Origin: VAZQ01 sp963739175
GTDB taxonomy: Bacteria; Pseudomonadota; Alphaproteobacteria; Rhizobiales; Xanthobacteraceae
DNA length: 64,000 nucleotides
NCBI GenBank assembly: GCA_963739175.1
Contig: CAVTZH010000001.1
Span: 1,054,001-1,118,000, forward strand
Direction: 5' to 3'
In this document: positions 26,349 through 37,740 of the stretch, piece after piece
Numbering within the stretch: the stretch's first letter is position 1
Layout: every line of letters begins with the position of its first letter
The notes under the pieces: generated by a model
Seen by the model: the letters and a program-made list of their open reading frames with translations, nothing else
What the model was told of the DNA's origin: nothing
Databases searched by the model: none
Program-made: the position numbers and the translations under genes

Positions 26349-28622
26349 TCAGGCCGCCCGCGCCGACCTCGGGTCGGTGGGGGTGCCGTCGAGGTGGAAG
26401 AAGTCGACCCGCTCGGTCATCTCGGCGGCCTGCTGGCTGAGCGCCTTGGCCGTGGCGGCATTCTCCTCGACCAGCGCCGAGTTCTGCTGCGTGACCTCGT
26501 CCATGCGCTCCAGCGCGTTGTTGACCTGATCGATACCGGCGGCCTGCTCGCCGCTGGCGTTGGCGATCTCGTTCACGATATCGACCACCTGCTTGATCGA
26601 CTCGACGATGTCGTTCAGCGCCGATCCGGCGCGGTTGACGAACTCGACACCCTCATGAACCCGGGTGGAGCTGCTGGTGATCAGGCCGCGGATGCCTTTG
26701 GCGGCCTCGGACGAGCGCTGCGCCAGATTTCTGACCTCCGACGCGACCACGGCGAACCCGCGGCCGGCGTCGCCGGCGCGTGCCGCCTCGACCGCCGCGT
26801 TCAGCGCCAGCAGGTTGGTCTGGCGTGCAATCTCGTCGATCAGGTTGATGATGTCGGAGATCTCGCGCGAGGACTCTTCGATCCGCGACATGGCGCCCAT
26901 GGCCTGGGTGACCACCTCGCCGCCGCGGTCGGCCACGGTGCGCGTCTTGGCGGCGAACTGGCTGGCCTGCTGCGCACGCTCCGCGTTCTTGCGCACGATC
27001 GTGGCGATCCGCTCCAGCGAGGACGACGTCTCCTCGAGATTGGCGGCCTGCTCTTCGGTGCGCTGCGACAGGTCGGTGGTGCTGGCGGATATCTCGGCGG
27101 AGGCGTTGGAGACCTCCTGCGCGGACGTCCTGATCGCGCTGATCGTCTCCTGCAGCGTCGTCAGCGCGGCGTTGAAGTCTTCCTTCACCTTGCTGTATTC
27201 CGGCGCACATTGATCGATCAGGCGCACCTGCAGATCGCCCTCGGCCATACCGGACAGCGCGCGGCCGAGCATGCCCACGACCATTTCGACCTGCTGGGCA
27301 GCGGCATCGCGGGCCTGCTCGTTGCGCACCCGCTCCTCGGCCGCGACGGCGTGCTGCTCTTGCGCCTCGCGCTCGAGCCGAAGCTTCTCGACGCCGGCAT
27401 CGCGGAAGAATCTGACGGCCTTCGCCACCTCGCCGATCTCATCGGTGCCGTAATCACCGATCTTGGTATCGAGCTGGCCTTCGGCGATCGCCCGCGTCAC
27501 CACCGACAGGTGCCGCAGCCGGACTACGATTTTCGGGCGCACGATGAAGAAGGCGATGCCGGCGGCCGCGAGCACGCTGGCCGCGGCGATCAGGATGAGC
27601 CACAGGCTGCTGCTCGACATCATCGTCAAGGTCGACTGGGTCGCGTCGTTGGCGGCGGATCGCGCCCCCATGACGATGCGGTCGATCTCCGCGTTGAGCT
27701 CATTCGCGACGTCGGTCAGCGCCGCCAGATTGTTCACGATCGACTGGCGGTTGCCGAATTCGCGTTCGCGCAAGGTGAACACATTGCCGTCGCCGATGCC
27801 GAAGGCCAGCACGGCCAGCGTCACGTTGCGGCGGTTCGGATCGGGATACCTGGCCTCGGTCTCCTGCAGCGTCTTGTCCACGCTTGTCGCCAGGTCCTGC
27901 AGCCGATCTTGGACGTACTTGATCACGTCGGCGCGATCGACCGCGAGCGCTTCACGCAAAAGGCCATAGGCCTGGTTGAGCTCGGCGAGCAGCGTCAGGC
28001 TGGTGCCGTAGCGGGCCAGTTCCTGGTCCGCGAGTTTCTTCAGCGTGGCCTTGAGCTGCTCCGCGTCGGTGATTTCGCCCGCGCTTTGCAGGCCGATTGT
28101 CAGGGCGAACTGCGTTTCGTCGACTGTATTCGACAGCACCTGATTGAACACCACGCGCGCCCTGCTCATGCGCTCCGCAACCTCGGCCTTCTGGACTTCG
28201 ATCGCGATGCGCTGGCGGGCCGCGTTGTCCATCTGCTGAATGTTCGCGGCGAGCCGGTCGATCATCGTCGTCATGCGGGCACGATCGACGGCCTTGCGCT
28301 CGTCCAGGGCGGTGACAATGGAACGCATGCGCGCCGTGCCTTGCTCCAGGCGGCCGACCACCGCAGCGCGGTCGCTGTCGGTGACGACCTCGGCAAGCTT
28401 CGGGGCCATGGCGACGGTCGCGCTGGCGACCTGGGCAAGCTCGCGCGAGAGCTCGACCACCGGGTAATGCTCGTCAAAGAGGCTGCGAACCGTCTGTGTG
28501 ACGCGACCGAAAGACAACGCGGCAACCGCGGAAGCCACGATGGTCAGGAGGACGATGGCCGCGATGGCCAGGTAGATTCGCGCGCCGACGCCGACACGTA
28601 TCCGCTTGAAGATCGCAATCAT
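26349..28622 (-). CDS. Methyl-accepting chemotaxis protein
   Basis: 757 residues from ATG 28622 (GTG 28631 is possible). Membrane segment 1 is near residues 16-38. A large periplasmic sensor of about 300 residues, mostly helical, precedes membrane segment 2 (SLWLILIAAASVLAAAGIAFF). A HAMP region (VRLRHLSVVTRAIAEGQLD) follows, then a second HAMP-like stretch, then the signalling domain with the invariant hairpin EIARQTNLLALNAAVEAARAG. No che genes are adjacent, so it is a stand-alone receptor. The sensor ligand is unknown. A CtrA-like motif lies 120 bases upstream. Confidence 0.93.
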   Translation of the reverse strand: MIAIFKRIRVGVGARIYLAIAAIVLLTIVASAVAALSFGRVTQTVRSLFDEHYPVVELSRELAQVASATVAMAPKLAEVVTDSDRAAVVGRLEQGTARMRSIVTALDERKAVDRARMTTMIDRLAANIQQMDNAARQRIAIEVQKAEVAERMSRARVVFNQVLSNTVDETQFALTIGLQSAGEITDAEQLKATLKKLADQELARYGTSLTLLAELNQAYGLLREALAVDRADVIKYVQDRLQDLATSVDKTLQETEARYPDPNRRNVTLAVLAFGIGDGNVFTLREREFGNRQSIVNNLAALTDVANELNAEIDRIVMGARSAANDATQSTLTMMSSSSLWLILIAAASVLAAAGIAFFIVRPKIVVRLRHLSVVTRAIAEGQLDTKIGDYGTDEIGEVAKAVRFFRDAGVEKLRLEREAQEQHAVAAEERVRNEQARDAAAQQVEMVVGMLGRALSGMAEGDLQVRLIDQCAPEYSKVKEDFNAALTTLQETISAIRTSAQEVSNASAEISASTTDLSQRTEEQAANLEETSSSLERIATIVRKNAERAQQASQFAAKTRTVADRGGEVVTQAMGAMSRIEESSREISDIINLIDEIARQTNLLALNAAVEAARAGDAGRGFAVVASEVRNLAQRSSEAAKGIRGLITSSSTRVHEGVEFVNRAGSALNDIVESIKQVVDIVNEIANASGEQAAGIDQVNNALERMDEVTQQNSALVEENAATAKALSQQAAEMTERVDFFHLDGTPTDPRSARAA

Positions 28623-28740
28623 TACGCCCACCCCGTCCTGGGTCGCCCACCGGCGCGCGAGGATTCAGCCACGCCGCTTCAGCCCGTGGAACGCGTGTTT
28701 CGAACGGATCCACCGGCAACCGCAGGTTGGCCGGGGCGCC

Positions 28741-28755
28741 TTAACATCCGCTAAA
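28741..28755. promoter_or_regulatory. CtrA-like motif upstream of the chemoreceptor
   Basis: TTAA-CATCCGC-TAAA differs from the CtrA consensus TTAA-N7-TTAA at one base. It lies 119 bases upstream of the chemoreceptor start. CtrA controls motility and chemotaxis genes in many alphaproteobacteria, so the position is sensible; a chance match in this AT-rich spot is possible. Confidence 0.4.
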
Positions 28756-28939
28756 GATGGCTCTTAATTTGGATTATTGATTCGGCGGCGCGGCGGTACC
28801 GCGCGCCGACATCTTCATCGCCATTCTCGATTTCGGCGCGGTCGTCGCGCACGAACCATCTATGCAGGCGTCAACACGCCGCATCGCTGCGGCTCTCGCC
28901 GGAACGCGCCATGCCCAGCCATCGGCGAGCCCAGCACGG

Positions 28940-28954
28940 TAAACGAACGGTTAA
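28940..28954. promoter_or_regulatory. CtrA-like motif upstream of the polysaccharide deacetylase
   Basis: TAAA-CGAACGG-TTAA is the mirror of the motif at 28741, again one base from TTAA-N7-TTAA. It lies about 65 bases upstream of the GTG start at 29018. The rest of the 395-base gap between the two divergent genes holds only a GC-rich hairpin around 28785-28805 and nothing else I can name. Confidence 0.38.
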
Positions 28955-29017
28955 CGACTTCCGGTGCAGGTTTTGGGGTAACGATTTCGAGGCGCTGATT
29001 CGCGAAGGGTTTGGCCC

Positions 29018-30271
29018 GTGAGCACGGACGATCTGAGCACCCCGCTCGGACAAGGCAAGGTTCGCACCCGCCGCAAAGGCCTGACCATTCCGTGGCCGCC
29101 GGTCATTGCCGCGCTGCTGGCGATCCCGGCTGCGATGCTCGCCGGCGTCGCGATGTTCGGCAACGATCCGCTCGGCGGCGAGCCGATCGCAATCGCACCC
29201 GCCACCGTATCGACCGATGCGGCCGCGGCGATCGACGCACCGACCACCCCACCCGGAGCACCGCCGGCCGGCGCACCGGCCGTCAAAACCGGAGCGCCGA
29301 CAACTCCCCCCGGCGCCAAGACCGTCACCATCATCGACGGCGGCACCGGCGAGCGGCGCGACATCGTAATCCCGACTTCACCCGAGGGCGGCCAAGGTGG
29401 TGGCACCCAAAGTGGCGCCGGCCAAGGTGGCCAAAATGGCCAACCCGGCGCCGCCAATGACCCGCGCCTCACCGAACCGTCGCGCCACGGCCCGTTGCCG
29501 AAGATCGCGCAGGACGGAACGCGGCCGTCGGAGGCCTTCGCGCGTCCGGCCAAGGCCAATGGCAGCAATGGCGCCAACGGCAAGAGCAATGGCCCGCGCG
29601 TCGCGATCGTGGTCGGCGGGCTGGGCATCGGCTCGAACACCACCGCCGACGCGTTGCACAAGCTGCCGGGTCCCATCACGTTTGCTTTCGCGCCCTATGG
29701 CAGTGAACTTGAACGCCAGGTCGCACGCGCGCGCGAGACCGGCCACGAGGTGATGCTGCAGATTCCAATGGAGCCGTTCGACTATCCCGACAACGACCCG
29801 GGCCCGCACACGCTGCTGACCTCGATCGACGGCGCGCAGAATCTCGACCGCCTGCATTGGCTGATGAGCCGCTTCCAGGGCTATGTCGGCATCGTCAACT
29901 ACATGGGCGGCCGCTTCAGCGCCTCCGAGCAAGGGATGGCGCCGGTGCTGCGCGAGGCCGCAACGCGCGGGCTGATCTATCTCGACGACGGCTCCTCGGC
30001 GCGCAGCCTGGCGGGCCAGATCGCGGGCGCCAACAACCTCGCCTTCGCCAAGGCCGATCTCATCATCGACCAGGTGCCGACCCCGGCGGACGTCGACCGG
30101 GCGCTCGGCCGGCTCGAAACCGTCGCGCGCGCGCGCGGCACGGCGGTCGGCTTTGCCGGCGCGCTGCCGGTCTCCATCGACCGCATCTCGCGCTGGATCA
30201 AGGCCGCGGAAAGCCGCGGCATCCAGCTGGTTCCGATCACCACCGTGGTGGCGCGGGCGAAGTCCAGTTGA
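29018..30271 (+). CDS. Divergent polysaccharide deacetylase family protein
   Basis: 417 residues with GTG start. A cytoplasmic basic N-terminus and one membrane anchor (WPPVIAALLAIPAAMLAGVAMF) are followed by a long Pro/Ala/Gly-rich linker (about residues 60-185) and a C-terminal barrel. The barrel begins RVAIVVGGLGIGSNTTADAL and includes PITFAFAPYGSELERQVARA, GHEVMLQIPMEPFDYPDNDPG, SRFQGYVGIVNYMGGRF and GLIYLDDGS. This is the divergent deacetylase family (PF04748), found next to ctpA in Rhizobiales. Its substrate is not established; an envelope role is likely from context. A palindromic repeat follows its stop. Confidence 0.88.
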   Translation: MSTDDLSTPLGQGKVRTRRKGLTIPWPPVIAALLAIPAAMLAGVAMFGNDPLGGEPIAIAPATVSTDAAAAIDAPTTPPGAPPAGAPAVKTGAPTTPPGAKTVTIIDGGTGERRDIVIPTSPEGGQGGGTQSGAGQGGQNGQPGAANDPRLTEPSRHGPLPKIAQDGTRPSEAFARPAKANGSNGANGKSNGPRVAIVVGGLGIGSNTTADALHKLPGPITFAFAPYGSELERQVARARETGHEVMLQIPMEPFDYPDNDPGPHTLLTSIDGAQNLDRLHWLMSRFQGYVGIVNYMGGRFSASEQGMAPVLREAATRGLIYLDDGSSARSLAGQIAGANNLAFAKADLIIDQVPTPADVDRALGRLETVARARGTAVGFAGALPVSIDRISRWIKAAESRGIQLVPITTVVARAKSS

Positions 30272-30298
30272 TCGACGCGATCGCGAAGCGATCGTTTC

Positions 30299-30402
30299 GA
30301 TCATCACCGGGCAGCGCCGAAAGGCGCGTGACCCGGTGATCTCGACAGGCAAACTCCGTCGTGCTCACCTAAGCCGTGGATGCCCGCCTTCGCGGGCATG
30401 AC
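30299..30402. repeat. Two short intergenic palindromes
   Basis: The first, 30299-30342, has outer arms ATCACCGGG / CCCGGTGAT around an inner GCGCC-GAAA-GGCGC hairpin. The second, 30378-30402, is GGATGCCCGCC-TTC-GCGGGCATGAC. Both are of types scattered widely in this bacterial order, and they fill the gap before rppH. Confidence 0.7.
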
Positions 30403-30412
30403 GGAACCTGCA

Positions 30413-30916
30413 ATGCCCCGCTACGAATCCCTCCCCTATCGCCCCTGCGTCGGGATCATGGTGATCAACCGCAAGGGCCGCGTGTTCATCGGCAAGCGGC
30501 GCGGCGGGCCCGAGCACGTCGACGCCACGCATTCCTGGCAGATGCCGCAGGGCGGCGTCGACAAGGGCGAGGACACCTACAAGGCGGCGCTGCGCGAGCT
30601 GCATGAGGAAACCGGCATCCGCTCGGTCGAGAAGCTCGCCGAAGTGCCGGAATGGCTGAGCTACGACATTCCGCGCGAGATTGTCGGCGAGGCCTGGAAG
30701 GGCAAGTTCCGCGGGCAGACGCAGAAGTGGTACGCGCTGCGCTTCACCGGCAAGGATTCCGAGATCGACATCGGCCATCCGCCCGGCGGCCACAAGCCGG
30801 AGTTCGTGGACTGGCGCTGGGAGGCGATGGACAAGCTGCCGGCGCTGATCATTCCGTTCAAGCGGCCGGTGTACGACCGGGTGGTCGAAGAGTTCGCAAG
30901 GTTTGCGAAGGCGTAG
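30413..30916 (+). CDS. rppH: RNA pyrophosphohydrolase (Nudix)
   Basis: 167 residues from ATG 30413. The Nudix box is complete at residues 47-69 (GGVDKGEDTYKAALRELHEE then TGI). Other family blocks are YRPCVGIMVINRKGRVFIGKR, HSWQMPQGG, PREIVGEAWKGKFRGQTQKWY and FVDWRWEAMDKLPALIIPFK. It removes pyrophosphate from 5' ends of RNA and so starts decay; the older name in this order is invasion-associated IalA. It follows the deacetylase gene, as in relatives. Confidence 0.93.
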   Translation: MPRYESLPYRPCVGIMVINRKGRVFIGKRRGGPEHVDATHSWQMPQGGVDKGEDTYKAALRELHEETGIRSVEKLAEVPEWLSYDIPREIVGEAWKGKFRGQTQKWYALRFTGKDSEIDIGHPPGGHKPEFVDWRWEAMDKLPALIIPFKRPVYDRVVEEFARFAKA

Positions 30917-30944
30917 ATTAGAGTCGAGAACACTGAGGGTACCC

Positions 30945-31607
30945 GTGTCGAAACCCGACATCTTCACCGAACCGGACAACGTCGATCCGGACACGCTTGC
31001 CAATCTTGGCCCCCTGCGGCGCCTCGCCGGCTTGTGGCGGGCAGACAAGGGCGTGGACGTCAATCCGAAAGCCGAGGGCCCTGAGCGTCGCGTCTTCATC
31101 GAGACGGTGCGAATGGACCCGATCGATCCGCAGACCAATGGTCCGCAGCTTTTCTACGGTCTTCGCTATCACGTTCACATCAACACGCCGGAAGAGGACA
31201 TCACCTTTCACGACCAGGTCGGCTATTGGCTCTGGGAGCCCGCGACCGGATTGATCATGCAAACCCTGGCCATCCCGCGCGGGCAGGTGCTGCTGGCGGG
31301 CGGTCATGCCGGCCCGGACGATCGCAAATTCTTCGTGGAGGCGAAACGCGGGGACACCCGCTACGGCATCTGCTCAACGGAATTCCTGGAGAAGGAATTT
31401 CGAACCGACAGCTATCGCATCGACATCACCTGCAACGACGACGGAAGCTGGACCTATCTGACCCACACCATGCTCGTGGTCGGCGGCGGCAACAGCTTCG
31501 ACCACCATGACACGAACACGCTGAAGCTGGTGGAAGCTCCACAGCCGAACCCCCTTGCCCGCATTCTGAGTGAGCGCGCAAAGGCTCGTACGAACGCACC
31601 GTCCTGA
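30945..31607 (+). CDS. Nitrobindin-like heme-binding beta-barrel protein
   Basis: 220 residues with GTG start, TGAGGG 7-12 bases upstream. The sequence is mostly beta strands. LRRLAGLWRADKG is the family's N-terminal Gly-Trp block, followed by FHDQVGYWLWEPATGLIMQTLAIPRGQVLLAGG and SYRIDITCNDDGSWTYLTHTML. This is the FABP/THAP4-type barrel that binds heme in nitrobindins. There is no signal peptide, so it is cytoplasmic. Assignment is at family level; which histidine holds heme is not clear. Confidence 0.65.
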   Translation: MSKPDIFTEPDNVDPDTLANLGPLRRLAGLWRADKGVDVNPKAEGPERRVFIETVRMDPIDPQTNGPQLFYGLRYHVHINTPEEDITFHDQVGYWLWEPATGLIMQTLAIPRGQVLLAGGHAGPDDRKFFVEAKRGDTRYGICSTEFLEKEFRTDSYRIDITCNDDGSWTYLTHTMLVVGGGNSFDHHDTNTLKLVEAPQPNPLARILSERAKARTNAPS

Positions 31608-31629
31608 CGCCTTCGCGTGACGCAACTCT

Positions 31630-31738
31630 CGTGTCCCGGGCGAGCGCACGCGAGACCCGGGACCCAGAATTGTCGTTGTGAAGAAATATTGCGCTGCGCA
31701 AGCCTTACGCTGGGCCCCGGGTCAAGCCCGGGGCACCC
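31630..31738. repeat. Intergenic palindrome ending in a GCCCCGGG hairpin
   Basis: TCCCGGG...CCCGGGA at 31634-31664 and TGGGCCCCGGG-TCAA-GCCCGGGGCACC at 31710-31738 form two strong hairpins between convergent genes. The second, read on the minus strand, lies just after the atpC stop and probably terminates the atp operon. Confidence 0.7.
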
Positions 31739-31745
31739 GCGACCG

Positions 31746-32144
31746 TCAGTTCGGCAGCGACGCCTGCAATTGCCGCAACTGATCGGCGCGCAGCACGAGC
31801 TTGTCGCGTTGCGCGCCTTCCGGCGCCTTCGCCGCGGCGTCCTCGGCTTCCTTGACGAAGCCCGCGAAGGCGTCGCGGTTGACGTCCTCGACCGGCACCG
31901 CGACGTCGGCGAGCACGGTCAGTCCGGCGTCGCTCACCTCGGCGAAGCCGCCCGAGACCGCGACGCGCTGCGCACCGCCTTCGCGGTGAATGGTGAGGAT
32001 GCCGGGCCGCATGGTGGTGACGAACGGCGCATGGCCGGCGAGCACGCCGAAATCGCCTTCCGCGCCGGGCACGTCGACCTGCGTCACCTCTCCGGTGAAC
32101 AGGAGCTTTTCCGGCGAGACGAGATTGAACTGGAAGGTGGCCAT
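31746..32144 (-). CDS. atpC: ATP synthase F1 epsilon subunit
   Basis: 132 residues from ATG 32144. The N-terminal beta sandwich is TFQFNLVSPEKLLFTGEVTQVDVPGAEGDFGVL, followed by HAPFVTTMRPGILTI and VSGGFAEVSDAGLTVLAD. The C-terminal helical part ends in RADQLRQLQASLP. It is the rotor subunit that links gamma to the c ring and restrains ATP hydrolysis. It is last in the operon, 11 bases after atpD. Confidence 0.95.
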   Translation of the reverse strand: MATFQFNLVSPEKLLFTGEVTQVDVPGAEGDFGVLAGHAPFVTTMRPGILTIHREGGAQRVAVSGGFAEVSDAGLTVLADVAVPVEDVNRDAFAGFVKEAEDAAAKAPEGAQRDKLVLRADQLRQLQASLPN

Positions 32145-32155
32145 CAAACGATCCG

Positions 32156-33604
<1,449 letters not shown>

Positions 33605-33626
33605 TGGTCTTCCTCTTAGGAAAGTG

Positions 33627-34530
33627 TCAGAGCGCCTCGGCGCCGGAGATGATCTCGATCAGTTCCTTGGTGATCATCGCCTGGCGCGTGCGGTTGTAGG
33701 TGAGCGTCTGCTTGCGGATCATTTCGCCGGCGTTGCGGGTGGCGTTGTCCATGGCGCTCATCTGCGCGCCGTAGAACGAGGCGCCGTTTTCGAGCAGCGC
33801 ACGGAAAATCTGCACCGCGATGTTGCGCGGCAGCAGCTCGGTGAGGATTTCCTCCTCGTCCGGCTCGTATTCGTAGGATGCGGCGGCGCCCTCGCCCCTC
33901 CCTGACGCGCTTGCCGAGGAGGGGTGGGAGGGGGCGAACACCGGCGGGATGATCTGCTGCGCGGTCGGAAGCTGCGCGATCACCGACTTGAAGCGCGAGA
34001 AGAACAGCGTGCAGACGTCGAACGCGCCTTTCTCATAGAGCGACGATGACCTGCTGCGCGATCGCTTCGGCGTTGACGAAGCCGATGGTGCGGACCGAGC
34101 GCAGCTCGATGTGCTCGATGATGTTCTTCTCGTAATTGCGGCGAAGCTGCTCGTAGCCCTTCTTCCCGACACAGAAGATCTTCACTTCCTTGCCGTCAGC
34201 GAGGAGCCTGTTGGCATGCTCGCGCACCAGCCGCACGATCGCCGAATTGAACGGGCCGCAGAGCCCGCGCTCGGCGGTGCACACGAGCAAGAGATGCACG
34301 CGGTCGCTGCCGGTGCCGCGCATCAGCGCCGGCGCCGAATCGAGCCCGGCCACCGAGGCCGCGATGCTGCGCAGCACCTTGTCCATGTGCTCGGCATAGG
34401 GACGCGCGGCCTCCGCCGCCGCCTGCGCCCGCCGCAGCTTCGAGACGGCGACCATCTGCATGGCCTTGGTGATCTTCTGCGTCGCCTTGGTGGCGGCGAT
34501 GCGGACCCGCATGTCCTTGAGGGAGGCCAT
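33627..34530 (-). CDS. atpG: ATP synthase F1 gamma subunit, one frameshift, internal repeat
   Basis: Starts MASLKDMRVRIAATKATQKI with the usual N-terminal helix and GLCGPFNSAIVRLVREHA. Near 34040 the frame changes by one base, after which SLYEKGAFDVCTLFFSRFKS and the C-terminal helix YNRTRQAMITKELIEIISGAEAL follow. An intact F1 gamma is essential, so a sequence error is likely. Between VFAP and SYEYEPDEEEIL the protein has a stretch SHPSSASASGRGEGAAA encoded by a palindromic repeat (33888-33938). Corrected length is about 300 residues, slightly longer than usual. Confidence 0.92.
33888..33938. repeat. Palindromic repeat inside atpG
   Basis: GCCCTCGCCCCTCCC...GGAGGGGTGGGAGGGGGCG has the same arms as the intergenic palindromes at 15970 and 34560. 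It is read through in frame as part of the gamma subunit, in a loop region ahead of YEYEPDEEEI. Confidence 0.65.
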
Positions 34531-34559
34531 TGCCGTCTATCCCCGCGTCGCGGTGTGCT

Positions 34560-34700
34560 CCCCTCCCCCAAAGCCCGTCAAAGACGGGCGTGAACGCCCT
34601 GACGGTGGGGAGGGGTTGGGGGTGGGGGTCGTGCGTGCGTGCGCGATCCCACCAAACGCACCACCCCCCTCCCTAGCCCTCCCCCACAAGGGGGGAGGGA
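34560..34700. repeat. Intergenic palindrome in the atpA-atpG gap
   Basis: Arms CCCCTCCCCCAAAG, GACGGTGGGGAGGGG, CACCCCCCTCCCTAGCCCTC and GGGGGGAGGG, with an inner GCCCGTC-AAA-GACGGGC hairpin, occupy most of the 209 bases between atpA (which ends at 34740) and atpG (which starts at 34530). The gap is unusually long for this operon, and the structure could lower expression of the genes after atpA. Confidence 0.7.
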
Positions 34701-34739
34701 ACAGGGCGGAGTTCGTGGCTCGGATGAATATCGGCATCA

Positions 34740-36268
<1,529 letters not shown>

Positions 36269-36269
<1 letters not shown>

Positions 36270-36829
36270 CAGGAGACCTCTTTCATCGCTAGCTTGATGG
36301 CGTTGAGCTTGGTGCGGAGTGACGTGTCGACCATGCGGCTGCCGAGCTTGACGATCAGCCCGCCGATGATCGACGGATCGACCTTCACCTCGATCTGCAC
36401 GTCCTTCTTGGTGATGGCCTTGAGCGCGTCCTTGACCGCGGTGAGATGCGCGTCGGTCGGCTTCTCGGCCACGGTGACCGTCGCCGACGTCTCGCCCTTG
36501 TGATGGGCGACCAGCGTGCGAAAACCTCGGATCATGTCGGGCGCCGCAAACAGCCGGCGGTTCGACGCGACGAACTTAAGGAAGCGTGCCGCGAGTCCGT
36601 CGATGCCGGTCTTCTCGAGCACGGCCGACAGCGCCGTGGTCTGCTGCTTGGCGGTGAACACCGGGCTGCGCACCAGCCGCTGCAGGTCCGGGCTCTCGGC
36701 GATCATCGCTTCGAAACGGTCGAGATCGGCTTTCACGGAGTCGAGGGCGTGCTCTTCGAGCGCCAGTTCGAAGAGGGCGGTGGCATAGCGTCCAGCCATG
36801 CCAGATACCATCGGTTTGTCGCCTGCCAC
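36269..36829 (-). CDS. atpH: ATP synthase F1 delta subunit
   Basis: 186 residues with GTG start (MAGDKPMVSGMAGRYATALFELALEE); ATG 36811 is possible. The OSCP fold is seen in VKADLDRFEAMIAESPDLQRLVRSPVF and the C-terminal GGLIVKLGSRMVDTSLRTKLNAIKLAM. It joins F1 to the b stalk. It is first in the five-gene F1 operon; the F0 genes are elsewhere, as is normal in Rhizobiales. Confidence 0.95.
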
Positions 36830-37155
36830 GTGGTTTGCTCGTCAGGGCAATTCCGCAGGCTCGGCGCCCCTCGCAGCGGGCGGCGCAAGCCCTTGAAATT
36901 AAAGTGGGACTTCGAATTTCCGGAAGGGGTCGCGAGAGCGACCGAACCCCACGAAAATCGCGCGTTCTGCTAACACACGCAGGACGGCGGTGCAACATCG
37001 CAAGGCCCGCCACACGCTGCAAATGGCGCCTCCGTTCAGCCGTTCCCGACGTCAATGCTGTCGTACCTCCGCGGTAGGTGAAACCGGAGCCGGTCATGTC
37101 GCATTGACCACACCGGACGCCGGTCACAAGCTCAAGCATCAATCAGGGGGATCTC
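36830..37155. promoter_or_regulatory. Divergent gap between atpH and the collagen-like gene
   Basis: A 326-base region. A perfect hairpin GGTCGC-GAGA-GCGACC flanked by GG and GAACCCC occurs at about 36927-36953. An AT-richer patch (TTGAAATTAAAGTGGGA) at 36894-36910 is the likeliest place for the atp promoter, but no exact promoter can be fixed. Nothing coding was seen. Confidence 0.4.
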
Positions 37156-37620
37156 ATGCGCGTACCCACATCAATGATCGCGATCTCGGCCTTGCTGCTG
37201 CTGGCAGCGTGTGAGGGCCGCCAGGGCTCGACCGGGCCCGCCGGCCCGCAGGGTGCCGCCGGTCCGCAGGGTCCCACCGGTGCACAGGGCCCCGGCGGAC
37301 CTCCGGGACCGGCCGGTGAGCAGGGCAAGGCCGGTGCGCAGGGCCCCGCCGGGCCGCAGGGCACGGCCGGACCGCCCGGCCCCGCCGGCAAGCCCGGGTC
37401 GCAAGGCGAGCGGGGGCCGCAGGGCGAACGCGGACCGGCCGGGCAAGCGGGTGGAGCCGCCGACGGCCTGCGCCGGGTGGAGGCCTCCGGCAAGCTCGCC
37501 TGCAACAACGACGAGGTGCTGGTCTTTGCCGCCTGCCGCGGTACCGGCGCGGCCGCCCCGCAGCAGGGCGGTGCGGCCACCTGCGACGGCGCCGTCACCG
37601 GCCTGTGCATGCGCCGTTAG
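37156..37620 (+). CDS. Collagen-like (Gly-X-Y repeat) lipoprotein
   Basis: 154 residues. A short basic N-terminus and hydrophobic stretch end in the lipobox LAAC at residues 16-19, so Cys19 is lipidated. Residues 21-98 are 26 uninterrupted Gly-X-Y triplets, rich in GPA, GPQ and GER, able to form a collagen triple helix. The C-terminal 50 residues have four Cys (LACNNDEVLVFAACRG, ATCDG, GLCMRR) that could form disulfides and act as a trimer cap. The likely place is the outer membrane surface. Function is unknown; bacterial collagens are adhesive or structural. The reading frame is strongly GC-biased. Confidence 0.82.
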   Translation: MRVPTSMIAISALLLLAACEGRQGSTGPAGPQGAAGPQGPTGAQGPGGPPGPAGEQGKAGAQGPAGPQGTAGPPGPAGKPGSQGERGPQGERGPAGQAGGAADGLRRVEASGKLACNNDEVLVFAACRGTGAAAPQQGGAATCDGAVTGLCMRR

Positions 37621-37630
37621 GACGCCTCAT

Positions 37631-37659
37631 CCGCGCGCGCTTGAACGCGGCGCGCGCGG
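37631..37659. terminator. GC-rich hairpin after the collagen-like gene
   Basis: CCGCGCGCGC and GCGCGCGCGG pair perfectly around TTGAACGCG, beginning eleven bases after the stop. There is no T run, so termination would be weak or Rho-assisted. It separates the gene from the riboswitch that follows. Confidence 0.5.
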
Positions 37660-37674
37660 CGCCATATCCCGGGT

Positions 37675-37734
37675 GCGAGGACGACCTCGCTTCCCCCCAT
37701 CACATTCGGTAGGGACGACCCTCCGGCTCGGAGG
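37675..37734 (+). promoter_or_regulatory. Guanidine-II (mini-ykkC) riboswitch
   Basis: Two small hairpins each carry the family's ACGR loop: GCGAGG-ACGA-CCTCGC at 37675-37690 and AGGG-ACGA-CCCT at 37711-37722, joined by a 20-base linker. Seven bases before the exporter ATG, the site GGAGG at 37730-37734 can pair with CCTCCG at 37720-37725 around a three-base loop. That stem shares bases with the second hairpin. So guanidinium binding, which stabilises the hairpins, would free the ribosome binding site. The gene downstream is the known guanidinium exporter type. Confidence 0.88.
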
Positions 37735-37740
37735 TTCGTC

